Shown one piece after another: positions 8,527 through 16,891 of a stretch of 64,000 nt of DNA. The DNA comes from Peptoniphilus harei. GTDB taxonomy: Bacteria; Bacillota; Clostridia; Tissierellales; Peptoniphilaceae. The number at the start of each line of letters is the position of its first letter. Position 1 is the stretch's first letter. A program made the translations under genes and the position numbers. The DNA lies in the NCBI RefSeq assembly GCF_900454685.1, contig NZ_UATM01000032.1, positions 310,001 to 374,000 of the forward strand, in the 5' to 3' direction. The notes beneath the pieces are model-generated. The model was not told the origin of the DNA. It was given only the letters and a program-made list of their open reading frames with translations, and did no database searches.

Positions 8527-10011
8527 TTAGTAAAGTCCTGAAGTTTTTTCAGAAGTATCAATAAAGATATTCTTAACTTGAGAGTAAGCGTCAAGCATCA
8601 TCTTGTGGTTTTCTCTACCAATACCAGATTTTTTGTAGCCGCCAAAAGGTGCTCCTGCTGGAAGTTGGTTATAAGTGTTAACCCAAACTCTACCAGTTTC
8701 GATTCCTCTTGCAACTCTTATTGCCTTGTTGATATCTCTTGTCCAAACAGCTCCTGCTAGACCGTAGTCTGAGTCATTTGCCATCTTAATAACTTCATCT
8801 TCGTCTTTGAACTTGATTACAACTGCAACTGGTCCAAAGATTTCTTCTCTTGCAACCTTCATGTCGTTGTCAGCATTTGTTATAAGAGTTGGCATAGTGA
8901 AGTACCCATTTTCTGTGCCATTCTTTGTAGCCTTTTCTCCACCAACTGCAATAGTTGCTCCTTCTTTTCTAGCAACTTCTACATAGCCAAGAACTTTTTC
9001 AGTTTGTGATTTATTTACTTGAGCTCCAACTTGTGTGTCTTCTTCCCAAGGTAGTCCAACTTTTATATTCTTGAATTTTTCGATTGCCTTTTCAACAAAT
9101 TCATCATAGATATCTTCGTGAACGAAAACTCTTGAACCTGCACAGCATACTTGACCTTGGTTAAATAGGATACCCATAGCAAGTCCGTCTATTGCAAGGT
9201 CCATGTCACAGTCATCAAAGAAGATGTTAGCTGATTTACCACCAAGTTCTAGAGTAGCTGGAATTAATTTTTCTGCTGCAGCTTCTGCAATCTTGTACCC
9301 AACTTCAGTTGAACCTGTGAAGGCAAGTTTTGAAAGTCCTTCATGGTGTTGTAGGTATTCACCAGACTTAGATCCAGATCCTGTTACAACGTTGATAACT
9401 CCCTTTGGCACTACATCTTTTATCAACTTCATAAGTTCTAGTAGTGAAAGTGAAGTTGTTGAAGATGGTTTAATTACAACTGCATCACCTGCTGCTAGGG
9501 CTGGAGATAATTTCCATGCTGCCATTAGGAATGGGAAGTTCCATGGAATAATTTGTCCAACAACTCCAAGTGGTTCACGAAGAACAATTGATAAAGTGTT
9601 GCCATCAATAGCATTGGCACTTCCTTCTTCAGCTAGGATTGCTCCTGCAAAGTATCTAAAGTGTTCAGATGCTAGTGGAATATCAATATTTCTTGTTTCC
9701 CTAATTGGTTTACCATTATCTAGGGTTTCAACCATAGCAAGATGGTCGGCATTTTCATCAATTATATCAGCAATCTTGTTTAATATTTTTGCTCTTTCGT
9801 ATCTATTTGTCTTTTTGTATTCATTGTAGCCTTCCCAAGCTGCCTTAACAGCCTTATCTACATCAGCTTCAGATGCTTGAGCAATTGATGCTAGTTTTTC
9901 GCCATCAGCTGGACAAAATACATCTAAGCTATCTCCATTTTCACTTTCAACAAATTCTCCGCCAATAAATAGGCCATACTTTTTATCTAAATTAATGTTT
10001 GGTTTTGTCAT
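8527..10011 (-). CDS. NAD(P)+-dependent aldehyde dehydrogenase
   Basis: 494 residues, full length for the ALDH superfamily. It has the Rossmann segment VGQIIPWNFPFLMAAWKLSPA, the general base in TLELGGKS (Glu255) and the catalytic cysteine in FNQGQVCCAGSR (Cys289). The C-terminal PFGGYKKSGIGRE motif is intact. It oxidises an aldehyde to the acid in the cytoplasm. The acid-forming class is indicated by the normal ALDH motifs, but the physiological aldehyde is not evident. The family includes acetaldehyde and betaine-aldehyde enzymes. It is transcribed alone, convergent with gltS. Confidence 0.9.
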   Translation of the reverse strand: MTKPNINLDKKYGLFIGGEFVESENGDSLDVFCPADGEKLASIAQASEADVDKAVKAAWEGYNEYKKTNRYERAKILNKIADIIDENADHLAMVETLDNGKPIRETRNIDIPLASEHFRYFAGAILAEEGSANAIDGNTLSIVLREPLGVVGQIIPWNFPFLMAAWKLSPALAAGDAVVIKPSSTTSLSLLELMKLIKDVVPKGVINVVTGSGSKSGEYLQHHEGLSKLAFTGSTEVGYKIAEAAAEKLIPATLELGGKSANIFFDDCDMDLAIDGLAMGILFNQGQVCCAGSRVFVHEDIYDEFVEKAIEKFKNIKVGLPWEEDTQVGAQVNKSQTEKVLGYVEVARKEGATIAVGGEKATKNGTENGYFTMPTLITNADNDMKVAREEIFGPVAVVIKFKDEDEVIKMANDSDYGLAGAVWTRDINKAIRVARGIETGRVWVNTYNQLPAGAPFGGYKKSGIGRENHKMMLDAYSQVKNIFIDTSEKTSGLY

Positions 10012-10145
10012 ATTACACTCCTTATTTTACTTTAATGTAACATATAAAGCTTTCATATAAGAATTACCCCTCATAATTAATTTAAAACTTCTTGAAGTAG
10101 ATTTTTAATTTTTTACTTAGAGAAAATTATTAAGTTTCATTCACT

Positions 10146-10173
10146 AAAAAAAGACTCTAATGAGTCTCTTTTT
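10146..10173 (-). terminator. Terminator after the small regulator/anchored protein genes
   Basis: GACTC-TTAG-GAGTC core extended by A/T pairs. On the minus strand it is AAGAGACTC-ATTA-GAGTCTTTTTTT. It can also work weakly in the other direction. Confidence 0.75.
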
Positions 10174-10209
10174 ATAACTTTCTAATTGATTTCCCTTATC
10201 AAGTTTACT

Positions 10210-10689
10210 TTAAGTGTCCCATTCTAAATATAAAATTTCTCCCTTGTCTTCATCAAGTATTAGGGCTACGAAATTTCCATACATACCTTCAAAGACATAT
10301 TCTGAAGTTGCTTTGAAATAAATTTCATTGTTTAAATCAAGAGAAGGATTAAATCCTCTCTTTTCAACTTGTAAGTAACAGGTTTCTATTTGGGATAGTT
10401 TGTTATCATCCTTTGCAACATAATAATCTTTTAAAGACTTTTTTATCTCTTCACTATCATTCTTATCAAAGGAAAATAAAATTGCAGCCTCTCCATCTCC
10501 ATGAAAGCTTGGCTCCTTATAAAGTTCTTTCTCCCTCTTCACAGACTTAGGAAACTTTATGCCAAATTCATTTTCCACTTCTTTTACTGCCTGGTCTCTT
10601 GGATCAGACAAGAGAAACAAGAGGGGTATGGCAGCAAGAAAAATTATAAACATTGTAATTAAAACTCTTTTAAATTTTTTATCCTTCAT
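10210..10689 (-). CDS. Membrane-anchored extracytoplasmic protein of unknown function
   Basis: The chosen start (MKDKKFKRVL) has AGGG about 8 bases upstream and gives 159 residues. The first ATG of the frame overlaps the regulator gene too far. A single N-terminal transmembrane segment (VLITMFIIFLAAIPLLFLL) is followed by a hydrophilic domain, probably outside the cell, that ends with a strand-rich region (YVFEGMYGNFVALILDEDKGEILYLEW). No family recognised. It overlaps the end of the small HTH gene by 11 bases, which suggests translational coupling. Confidence 0.7.
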   Translation of the reverse strand: MKDKKFKRVLITMFIIFLAAIPLLFLLSDPRDQAVKEVENEFGIKFPKSVKREKELYKEPSFHGDGEAAILFSFDKNDSEEIKKSLKDYYVAKDDNKLSQIETCYLQVEKRGFNPSLDLNNEIYFKATSEYVFEGMYGNFVALILDEDKGEILYLEWDT

Positions 10690-10900
10690 CTTCATCACCC
10701 TCGTAGCGTAAAATATCTCCAACCTGACAATTTAAAACCCTACAAATTTCTGAAAGTGTGGAAAATCTTATGGCTCTTGCCTTATTTGTCTTTAAAATAG
10801 AAAGATTAGAAAGACTAATTCCAACTTCTTCAGATAATTCTGTCAAGGTCATCTTATTTTTTGCAAGTTCAACATCTAAGTCAACAATTATTTTTCCCAT
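10679..10900 (-). CDS. Small XRE-family (YozG-like) transcriptional regulator
   Basis: From the ATG at 10900, preceded by GAGGTG, the product is 73 residues: MGKIIVDLDVELAKNKMTLT, then a Cro/CI helix-turn-helix (LSEEVGISLSNLSILKTNKA) and a short acidic tail. This is the compact HTH type usually encoded next to DUF2975 membrane proteins (yoaS-yozG arrangement in Bacillus). Here the upstream DUF2975 gene is broken by a nadC fragment, so the regulator may have lost its partner. DNA target unknown. Confidence 0.85.
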   Translation of the reverse strand: MGKIIVDLDVELAKNKMTLTELSEEVGISLSNLSILKTNKARAIRFSTLSEICRVLNCQVGDILRYEGDEDEG

Positions 10901-10908
10901 AGAACACC

Positions 10909-11412
10909 TCAAATCGTAAGATCATTTTCTTCTTTTAGGACAATCCCCTCTTTAACAAGGTCACATCTTCGTCTAAAAGTTCAAATACCCTCTTAAATAC
11001 ATCAAGGCCTGCAAGAATTCCCTTGTCCTTTGCAATTAAATTTACTTCAGCCTTCTCATCTTTTAAAATTGAATCTGTTGTTATGTCACCACTAGTCATG
11101 TCTTCCCTTAGGGCAGCAAGTATATACTTGTCAATTAAGATTGGCTTTAGCTCTCTCATCTTCTCTTATCCTTTCAAAAACCCTGTCCTCTCCATAATTT
11201 TTTAAGGCCAAGAGTCCAAAGACTAGGGCAAGGATAAGACCCAAGATCATGGCTTGGCACAAGACCATCATGGGATACTTCATATTCATAAACATAGGGT
11301 AGATTCCTGCCACTATCCCAGAAAATTTATAAACTCCATAGAGGCCAGCACTTAAGATTAAAATAGCAAGTATCAAAAGTCCTCCAATAAATTTAACTCT
11401 AAAAGATTTCAT
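10909..11412 (-). pseudogene. DUF2975 membrane protein gene, centre replaced by a nadC fragment
   Basis: The 5' part (start 11412, MKSFRVKFIGGLLILAILIL) encodes two transmembrane segments typical of DUF2975 and then stops at 11131. At 10909-10957, in the same frame as that start, the characteristic DUF2975 C-terminus reappears (VKEGIVLKEENDLTI then TGA). Between them lies N-terminal NadC coding sequence in another frame. Intact members are about 160 residues with four membrane segments, so segments 3-4 are missing. The protein now made is 93 residues with a foreign tail. The YozG-like regulator directly downstream supports the original identity. Confidence 0.75.
10935..11159 (-). pseudogene. 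nadC: N-terminal fragment of nicotinate-nucleotide pyrophosphorylase (NadC)
   Basis: A 74-residue frame opens with ATG after AAAGGATAAGAGAAG and reads MRELKPILIDKYILAALRED, then MTSGDITTDSIL and LIAKDKGILAGLDVFKRVFELLDEDV. This is the N-terminal part of NadC, which is about 280 residues in full. The catalytic barrel is absent. After LLDEDVT the sequence turns into the DUF2975 tail in a shifted frame. It cannot encode a working quinolinate phosphoribosyltransferase. It is a stray piece inserted into a different gene. Confidence 0.8.
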
Positions 11413-11530
11413 AACTTCCTCCTTTTCCTAGATTATATAAATCCATTTTATGAATGTCAATAATTATTTATTGTTTATCGATAAATAATTGCCGAATAAT
11501 ACTAACAAAATAAGATATTAAAAATTCCCA

Positions 11531-11562
11531 AAAAAAATCTGTGGCAAAAACCACAGACTTTT
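11531..11562 (-). terminator. Terminator after the coiled-coil protein gene
   Basis: On the minus strand AGTCTGTGG-TTTTTG-CCACAGATT is followed by a T run. Confidence 0.85.
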
Positions 11563-11582
11563 AATAATAAAAATTATAAAAC

Positions 11583-12812
11583 TTATTTATTTTTCTTCAT
11601 TTCATTTTTTAAGACAGTTAATTCCTTCTTTAATTCTTCAAGCTCTTTTTTAAGTGCCTCATCGGCTTCAACTTTTGCCTTTTGATTTTCTTCCTTTAAT
11701 TTTGCAACTTCTTCCTTTAGGGCCTTAATTTCTTTTTCAGAATCATTTTTTATCTTAGTTACCTTTCTCTCTAGGCTTGATTTAGATTTCTTTACATCGT
11801 AAAAATCCTTAGAAAGATCTTGAATATCACGCATAAATTCTTCTAAATCCTTTGCTGTTGCAATAGGAAATTCTGCTAATTTTTCTGAAAGTCTGTCCTT
11901 GTAGAAATCTTTATTTTTTTCCACAAGATCTAATACTTCTTGAACCTTTTCCTTGTAATCACTAGAATTTATAAGTTCCTTGTAGGCCTTTTCAAAGTTA
12001 TTAATATAGAATTTGTAGAAATCTGCAAAGTCCTCTAATGATCCTTCTGTTTCAAGTCCTTCAATATAAGCTCTTTGAGCCTTAAGGGCAGTTTCTTGAT
12101 TTTTCTTTTCAAGGAAGAGGTTAAAGTCTAATAATTTTACTTGTAGTTCTAGATAATTTTCTAAATCCTCTTTAGACTTTGCTTTTTCTTCTTCGCTTAT
12201 GCCAATAGTTGGCATTTCATACATCTTGTCAATAATTCCTTGGTAGAAATTCTTTACATCCTCAACTAAAATTTCTGGCCTATTATTTATGGCATCTTCA
12301 TAAAAATCAATTGATCTCTTTGAATTTTCAATAGCTGGTCTTATAAACTTTTCTAAATTAAAGTTTTCTAGCACAGTGTAATAAGAATCAGGTATTAATT
12401 TGTAGAAATATTTTTTAGACATCTCTACTAATTCGTCACTGTAAAGTTCGAATAATTCAATTAATTTGTTTTGTGCAGCCACAAGATCAAGGTCCTTGTA
12501 AAAATCACCATAAGCAAGGTAAAGCTTGTTCAAAAATTCCATATTCTTCTTGTAAGCATCAATAGCATCCTCATATCCTGGCACTCTTAAGAAGAATTCC
12601 TTAAAATTATTTTCAAAATTTTGGTTAAACTTATTATAATCCTTTAAAAAGTCCATTGGATTTTTAAAATTATTCATATACATATTTGAGTAAAGGGGAT
12701 TAAAAGTTCCAAGGTTAAAAGAATCCATAAACTTGCCATAGGCTTCCTTTTGGTTTTCAAAAATATTTTTTTGCATCTCCATCATATCTTCAAAAAATTT
12801 TTTATTATACAT
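11583..12812 (-). CDS. Large helical, coiled-coil protein, distantly PhaE/phasin-like
   Basis: AAGGAGGGCAAA before the ATG at 12812 fixes the start, giving 409 residues. The protein is almost wholly alpha-helical and charged, without signal peptide or membrane segment. The N-terminus is rich in Asn, Phe and Met (FNLGTFNPLYSNMYMNNFKN). The middle has repeated aromatic/acidic helices. The last ~80 residues form a coiled coil (EIKALKEEVAKLKEENQKAK, then ELEELKKELTVLKNE). The segment from SSDYKEKVQEVLDLVEKNKD to FPIATAKDLEEFMRDIQDLS resembles the C-terminal region of PhaE, the class III PHA synthase subunit, but no phaC is near. That is inference only. It is transcribed alone from its own promoter. 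Confidence 0.6.
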   Translation of the reverse strand: MYNKKFFEDMMEMQKNIFENQKEAYGKFMDSFNLGTFNPLYSNMYMNNFKNPMDFLKDYNKFNQNFENNFKEFFLRVPGYEDAIDAYKKNMEFLNKLYLAYGDFYKDLDLVAAQNKLIELFELYSDELVEMSKKYFYKLIPDSYYTVLENFNLEKFIRPAIENSKRSIDFYEDAINNRPEILVEDVKNFYQGIIDKMYEMPTIGISEEEKAKSKEDLENYLELQVKLLDFNLFLEKKNQETALKAQRAYIEGLETEGSLEDFADFYKFYINNFEKAYKELINSSDYKEKVQEVLDLVEKNKDFYKDRLSEKLAEFPIATAKDLEEFMRDIQDLSKDFYDVKKSKSSLERKVTKIKNDSEKEIKALKEEVAKLKEENQKAKVEADEALKKELEELKKELTVLKNEMKKNK

Positions 12813-12862
12813 TTTGCCCTCCTTTTGAATAAACATTACACTTCTACAATATTTAATTTAAC

Positions 12863-12891
12863 ATGATACATTAATAACATGATATAGTCAA
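12863..12891 (-). promoter_or_regulatory. Predicted promoter of the coiled-coil protein gene with AACATGATA direct repeats
   Basis: Minus-strand TTGACT (12886-12891) and TATCAT (12863-12868) are spaced by 17 bases. The plus-strand sequence AACATGATA occurs at 12860-12868 and 12876-12884, 16 bp apart, one copy covering the -10 and the other in the spacer. This arrangement could be an operator. Confidence 0.5.
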
Positions 12892-13092
12892 GCTGTGATT
12901 ACATTTTCCTAAGCATTTTTTTAAATTTTACATATTATTTACTTATCTTAAAATCTCTTTTCATTATATTCTTACCCACTTTAAAATATTATTTTATATT
13001 TCGTAACAAATTTTATCTAATTCAAACTTTTAGTAAAAAAGAAGTTTTTTATCATAAAAAGTGTTCATACTTCGCCTAATTAACAAGCTTCC

Positions 13093-13121
13093 TTTATAAT
13101 TTTTGGTCCTTATGTTATAAT
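13093..13121 (+). promoter_or_regulatory. Predicted promoter of the leucine-rich-repeat gene
   Basis: TTTATA (13093-13098), a 17-base spacer, then TATAAT (13116-13121) with an extended -10 (TGTTATAAT). The leader is short, with a strong GGGGGAGG site before the ATG. Confidence 0.6.
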
Positions 13122-13164
13122 GTAGATAAGAAAAAATTTTAATTAGGGGGAGGACGTACATATT

Positions 13165-13758
13165 ATGGAAAAACCTTGGGAGTTTGATGATTTTATTTTT
13201 GACGGTGATGTTCTAAAGGGCATGACAAGAAAGGGCAAAGACAAAATCAAAAATGAAGAATTATTTGATATGGTAGTGCCTACTGAAGGACCAGACGGAA
13301 CTAAGATCAGAGTTATTGGAGAACAATGCTTCTTCAGAAGAAAACTTAACTCTGTTGTAATTCCTGAAACAGTAGAAGAAATTCAATACGAAGCTTTTGG
13401 TGTTAACAACCTTACTGAAGTAGAAATTCCTGATGCAGTTAAGAAGATTGACGCTTATGCTTTCTACAGAAACAAATTAACTGACGTTAAGTTACCAGAA
13501 GAAGTTGAATTTATCGGCGATAATGCTTTCTCACTAAATGAAATCGGTGAAATTGCAATTCCTGATACAGTTGAATTCATTGGCGTAAGTGCTTTCTACA
13601 AGAACAACCTTACAGAAATTGAATTACCTAAGAACATTAAGGAAATCGACATGTATGCTTTCAGAAAGAATAACATCCATGAAGTTCATATTCCAGCTGG
13701 TATCGAAAAACTTGACCACAGAGCTTTCGAAGAAAACACTGTTGTTAAAGAAGACTAA
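13165..13758 (+). CDS. Cytoplasmic leucine-rich-repeat (BspA-like, LRR_5) protein
   Basis: 197 residues. After a 55-residue N-terminal cap, six repeats of exactly 22 residues run from residue 56 to 187, pattern FxxNxLTEVEIPxxVxxIxxYA, followed by a short capping tail. This is the BspA-type LRR_5 solenoid. Unlike most BspA-like proteins there is no signal peptide, anchor or Ig domain, so it appears to be cytoplasmic. Repeats of this kind bind proteins, but the partner is unknown. Strong GGGGGAGG site, extended -10 promoter and a UUCG-loop terminator suggest high expression as a single gene. Confidence 0.85.
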   Translation: MEKPWEFDDFIFDGDVLKGMTRKGKDKIKNEELFDMVVPTEGPDGTKIRVIGEQCFFRRKLNSVVIPETVEEIQYEAFGVNNLTEVEIPDAVKKIDAYAFYRNKLTDVKLPEEVEFIGDNAFSLNEIGEIAIPDTVEFIGVSAFYKNNLTEIELPKNIKEIDMYAFRKNNIHEVHIPAGIEKLDHRAFEENTVVKED

Positions 13759-13770
13759 TAATTAATTATA

Positions 13771-13798
13771 AACTGTTGCTTTCGGGCAACAGTTTTTT
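13771..13798 (+). terminator. Terminator of the leucine-rich-repeat gene
   Basis: AACTGTTGC-TTTCG-GGCAACAGTT followed by seven T. It has a stable TTCG-type loop. Confidence 0.93.
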
Positions 13799-14171
13799 TA
13801 TTGTCATTTTTTATTATCCAAGCACTTGTCATACTTATTAGAAATCTTTTTTATAAGGAGTCCTTCTTATTATCCTACTTTAAAATAAATTCCAACTTAT
13901 CCTAACTTAAGTATTCTAATTTAACTTATACAGTTTAGTATTTCACACTTGTCTTAAATCAAATTAATATTTCTTTAAAATACCAAACTCATTTTTTTAC
14001 AATTTATGAAAGATAGTAAGATCTTAAATCTATTTTATTTAAAATATTAAAAACAATATTGAGGATAAAGACTTTTTCTAATCCTTTATCAACCACATTT
14101 TTATAAATCATATCTTATAAAGCTTTAAGACTCTTAAAATAATTTTTCTCATTTTAATTTTATACTTACAT
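13799..14171. other. A/T-rich intergenic stretch with no recognised feature
   Basis: About 370 bases between two converging terminators. No open frame with a ribosome-binding site, RNA motif or clear repeat phase was seen. A decayed version of the 18-bp repeat found elsewhere is possible but not demonstrable by eye. Confidence 0.5.
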
Positions 14172-14200
14172 AAAAAAAACTGCTGCTTGTAAGCAACAGT
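14172..14200 (-). terminator. Terminator of the ornithine-cyclodeaminase-like gene
   Basis: Minus strand ACTGTTGCTT-ACA-AGCAGCAGT followed by eight T. Confidence 0.9.
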
Positions 14201-14212
14201 CTATAAATTTAT

Positions 14213-15211
14213 TTACATTTCTATTTTTGTACCTATTCCCTTTTCTTTTGCCAGTTGATATATTTTTTCTCCTGCTACAAGATCAAGACCTGCAAAACCA
14301 ACGGTCTTAAACCATGTAATTTCATTCTTTGACTCCCTTCCCACTTCTTTTCCAAGAAGGAGATTACCAAGTTCATGTTCAACTTTTTCTTTAGAAATCT
14401 TCCCTTCACTAATTGGGATTATGACGTCGCCTGCTTCTTCAATTACACCTTCATTGGTGTCAGTGAAAATCTTGTCAGCCCTTACCAATAGTTCTAGGGG
14501 AGTCTCTTGCATGTCTGGTGTATAAGAGCCAACACTATTGACATGTACACCCTTCTTCACCTTGTTGCCGTCAAAGACAGGCTTCTTAGCAGTTGTCACA
14601 GTGGTTATTATGTCTACTTCTCCTATAACTTCATCAGAATTTGCAATAGGGATAATTTCTGCTCCATATTTTTTTAATCTTTCATTCATTTCTTCTGCAA
14701 ACTTCTCTGCTCTTTCATAGTTCACATCACATACATAGGCTTTTTCTATGTCTCTTACTGCTAGGACTGCCTCAAGCTGAGTTGATGCTTGGCCACCAGT
14801 TCCTATTAATAGGAAGGTTTTTGCACCCTCATTGGCTAGGACTTCTGTGGCTGCACCTGAAACTGCACCAGTTCTTAATCTTGTAAGGATCGTTCCATCA
14901 AGAATTGCCTTAACAAATCCATTTTCCTTGTCAATTAAAATCATTGTGGATGGAGCGCTAACTAGACCCTTGTCAATATTTTCTGGATAGATGTCGATTA
15001 TTTTCATTCCAAGAGCATTCTTGTCCTTGATAAATCCCGGCATAAAAATTGCAGTACTTGATGAGTCTTTATCTACGTCAATTACAGTTCTTAGTGGTAT
15101 ATCTGATCCACCATTACTGTAGTTTTTTAGAGCTTCCTTGTCTGCTTCAATTATATCTTTAATGTCAACTGCTTCTAAAATATCTTCTTCTCTTAAAATT
15201 AAAATTTCCAT
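14213..15211 (-). CDS. Ornithine cyclodeaminase / mu-crystallin family protein
   Basis: 332 residues, full length. The family's LRTGAVSGAATEVLANEGAK motif is followed by a Rossmann glycine loop (LLIGTGGQAS) and the C-terminal GLDLVAGEKIYQLAKE helix. Members bind NAD(P) and act as ornithine cyclodeaminase (ornithine to proline plus ammonia), alanine dehydrogenase, or imine reductases. The exact substrate cannot be assigned from these motifs alone. In an amino-acid fermenter, ornithine or alanine catabolism is plausible. Single gene with its own terminator, downstream of a repeat array. Confidence 0.8.
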   Translation of the reverse strand: MEILILREEDILEAVDIKDIIEADKEALKNYSNGGSDIPLRTVIDVDKDSSSTAIFMPGFIKDKNALGMKIIDIYPENIDKGLVSAPSTMILIDKENGFVKAILDGTILTRLRTGAVSGAATEVLANEGAKTFLLIGTGGQASTQLEAVLAVRDIEKAYVCDVNYERAEKFAEEMNERLKKYGAEIIPIANSDEVIGEVDIITTVTTAKKPVFDGNKVKKGVHVNSVGSYTPDMQETPLELLVRADKIFTDTNEGVIEEAGDVIIPISEGKISKEKVEHELGNLLLGKEVGRESKNEITWFKTVGFAGLDLVAGEKIYQLAKEKGIGTKIEM

Positions 15212-15461
15212 AGTTACCTTCTTTCTTTATATTTTTTATCAAATTTTATAAAATTTATATCCTAAAACTTTTAATACTATAGGCTAATTCTTCTAGTAAT
15301 TTTAATTTTATCACATAGGCCATCTTTTACAATTATGTCTATTTATTTCAATTTGTTTTTGTCTTAATCTGTCAAGTAACATACATTAGTAATTTATAAA
15401 TTTTTTATTCTTTAAAGTTTAGTAATAGGTAATTTTAAAATAATAAATAAAAATAAATTCT

Positions 15462-15659
15462 TCTCTAATAAATTCTTGCTTCTTATCAATTATTTATATC
15501 CTCATACTTATTTATAAGCTAATAATTATCTGCAATCTCGTAATTATTTACAATCTTATAATTATTATCAAAGTCATAATTTTTTGCAATCTCGCAATTA
15601 TTTACAATCTTATAATTTTCTGTAATCTCGTAATTTACCCTAATTTTATAAAAGCTTTA
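15462..15659. repeat. 18-bp degenerate tandem repeat array A (about 11 units)
   Basis: Unit starts fall every 18 bases without slip: 15462, 15480, 15498, 15516, 15534, 15552, 15570, 15588, 15606, 15624 and 15642. Typical units are AATCTCGTAATTATTTAC and AATCTTATAATTATTATC. The conserved core is TAA preceded by C/T and followed by an A/T-rich stretch. No reading frame spans the array. It lies between the ocd-like gene and the hgd operon terminator. Confidence 0.8.
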
Positions 15660-15682
15660 GTAAGTTAATTTCAAAATTAAAT

Positions 15683-15712
15683 AAAAAAAGACGCCGATCA
15701 CTCAGCGTCTTA
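15683..15712 (-). terminator. Terminator of the hgdCAB operon
   Basis: Minus strand AAGACGC-TGAGTGATCG-GCGTCTT followed by seven T. Confidence 0.9.
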
Positions 15713-15730
15713 AAAATTTATATTATTTTA

Positions 15731-16879
15731 TTACATTCTATTAAGTTGAACCATTTCGTTAAATGTTTCAAGTTGAGTCTTAGCTTGACCAAAGTCAGTC
15801 ATTTGTTGGTCATAACCAAGTTTGATTAGTGGAATACCAGCTTTTTCGTAAGCTTGTTTTAGTGATGGATATTCCATTTCTTCTGTATCGTTGAATGTCA
15901 TCATGAATAACAGACAACCATCAGCGTCGTTATCAACTGCTAGGTCAACAACATATTTTGGTCTCTTCCAAATGTCTGGGTCGTAAAGAATTGGATCTTC
16001 GTCCATTCTTGCGAATTGGTCAGCAAGTGCCATGTATGGATCTTCGATTGAAGTATCAACGTCAACCTTGAATCCTCTTGATTCAGCTGCAACGTCGTCT
16101 GCAACTACACAAACGTTAAAGTTATCAAGAACTTCTAGAAGTGCAGGGTTATCAGTGATAACACCAGAAGTTACTACTCTTGGTCCCTTACATTCTTCTT
16201 TTGGCATAGCCTTAAGAGCTTCAATAAGTTCTTTTAACATCTTGTTGTGCTCGTCTTTTAGCATGTGGTGTGATGCCTTAAGAACGTGACTTCTGTCAGA
16301 TGCTTTAATAGTTTGTGAATAGTCTCCACAAAGTTTAACAAATTCTCTCTTAAGAGCTCTGTTTTCGTTGTAAACCTCGAAAGCCTTCTTAAGGTTTTCG
16401 TCAGTTATCTTAACGTCACAGATTTCTTCAAGTCTTTCAGCAGCTTGTTTGAAGATTTTAGCATTGTATGTCTTACCAAATTCTTCTTTTCTGTGTTGTG
16501 CGTGGTTTAAGAATACCATAGGGATTTCTCTACCAACAGAAACTTTGTAGTTTTGAGAGAATGGTCTTAGTGTATCATCAAGAGTTGTAATCATTGATGC
16601 GCTAAGTCCGTCAAGTGATCCGTCAAGACCCATTTCTAGACATCTAAGTGCTAGTGAGTAGTAGAATGTTGGGAAGTATTCTTTTGCCTTATCAATTGGG
16701 CCTTGTCCTCCCCAAACTCCAAATGGAACAAGTCCACCTGCATAGATAATTTCTTCAGGTGCGTAGTAAGGGAATACACCAACTACTTTTTTACCTTGAT
16801 CAAGGTACTTGTCGATTTGTTCTCTTCCATTTTCTGCTATATTTTTAAATTCTTTTAATAATTCTTTTATATCAGTCAT
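15731..16879 (-). CDS. hgdB: 2-hydroxyglutaryl-CoA dehydratase component D, beta subunit
   Basis: 382 residues of the HgdB/FldC family. It contains the cysteine/glycine-rich lobe typical of the double-cubane or [4Fe-4S]-binding dehydratase subunits (VVGVFPYYAPEEIIYAGGLV near the N-terminus, and YVVDLAVDNDADGCLLFMMT near residue 315). With HgdA it forms component D, which removes water syn from (R)-2-hydroxyglutaryl-CoA to give glutaconyl-CoA by a radical mechanism. It is the last gene of hgdCAB, 12 bases after hgdA. Other 2-hydroxyacyl-CoA dehydratases are homologous, but the glutaconate genes next door support the glutaryl substrate. Confidence 0.92.
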   Translation of the reverse strand: MTDIKELLKEFKNIAENGREQIDKYLDQGKKVVGVFPYYAPEEIIYAGGLVPFGVWGGQGPIDKAKEYFPTFYYSLALRCLEMGLDGSLDGLSASMITTLDDTLRPFSQNYKVSVGREIPMVFLNHAQHRKEEFGKTYNAKIFKQAAERLEEICDVKITDENLKKAFEVYNENRALKREFVKLCGDYSQTIKASDRSHVLKASHHMLKDEHNKMLKELIEALKAMPKEECKGPRVVTSGVITDNPALLEVLDNFNVCVVADDVAAESRGFKVDVDTSIEDPYMALADQFARMDEDPILYDPDIWKRPKYVVDLAVDNDADGCLLFMMTFNDTEEMEYPSLKQAYEKAGIPLIKLGYDQQMTDFGQAKTQLETFNEMVQLNRM

Positions 16880-16891
16880 TTTGCACCCCTA

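Noticed and set aside
11583..12836. Full polyhydroxyalkanoate system
   Set aside because: Only a weak PhaE-like stretch is present. No phaC, phaA or phaB is in the window.
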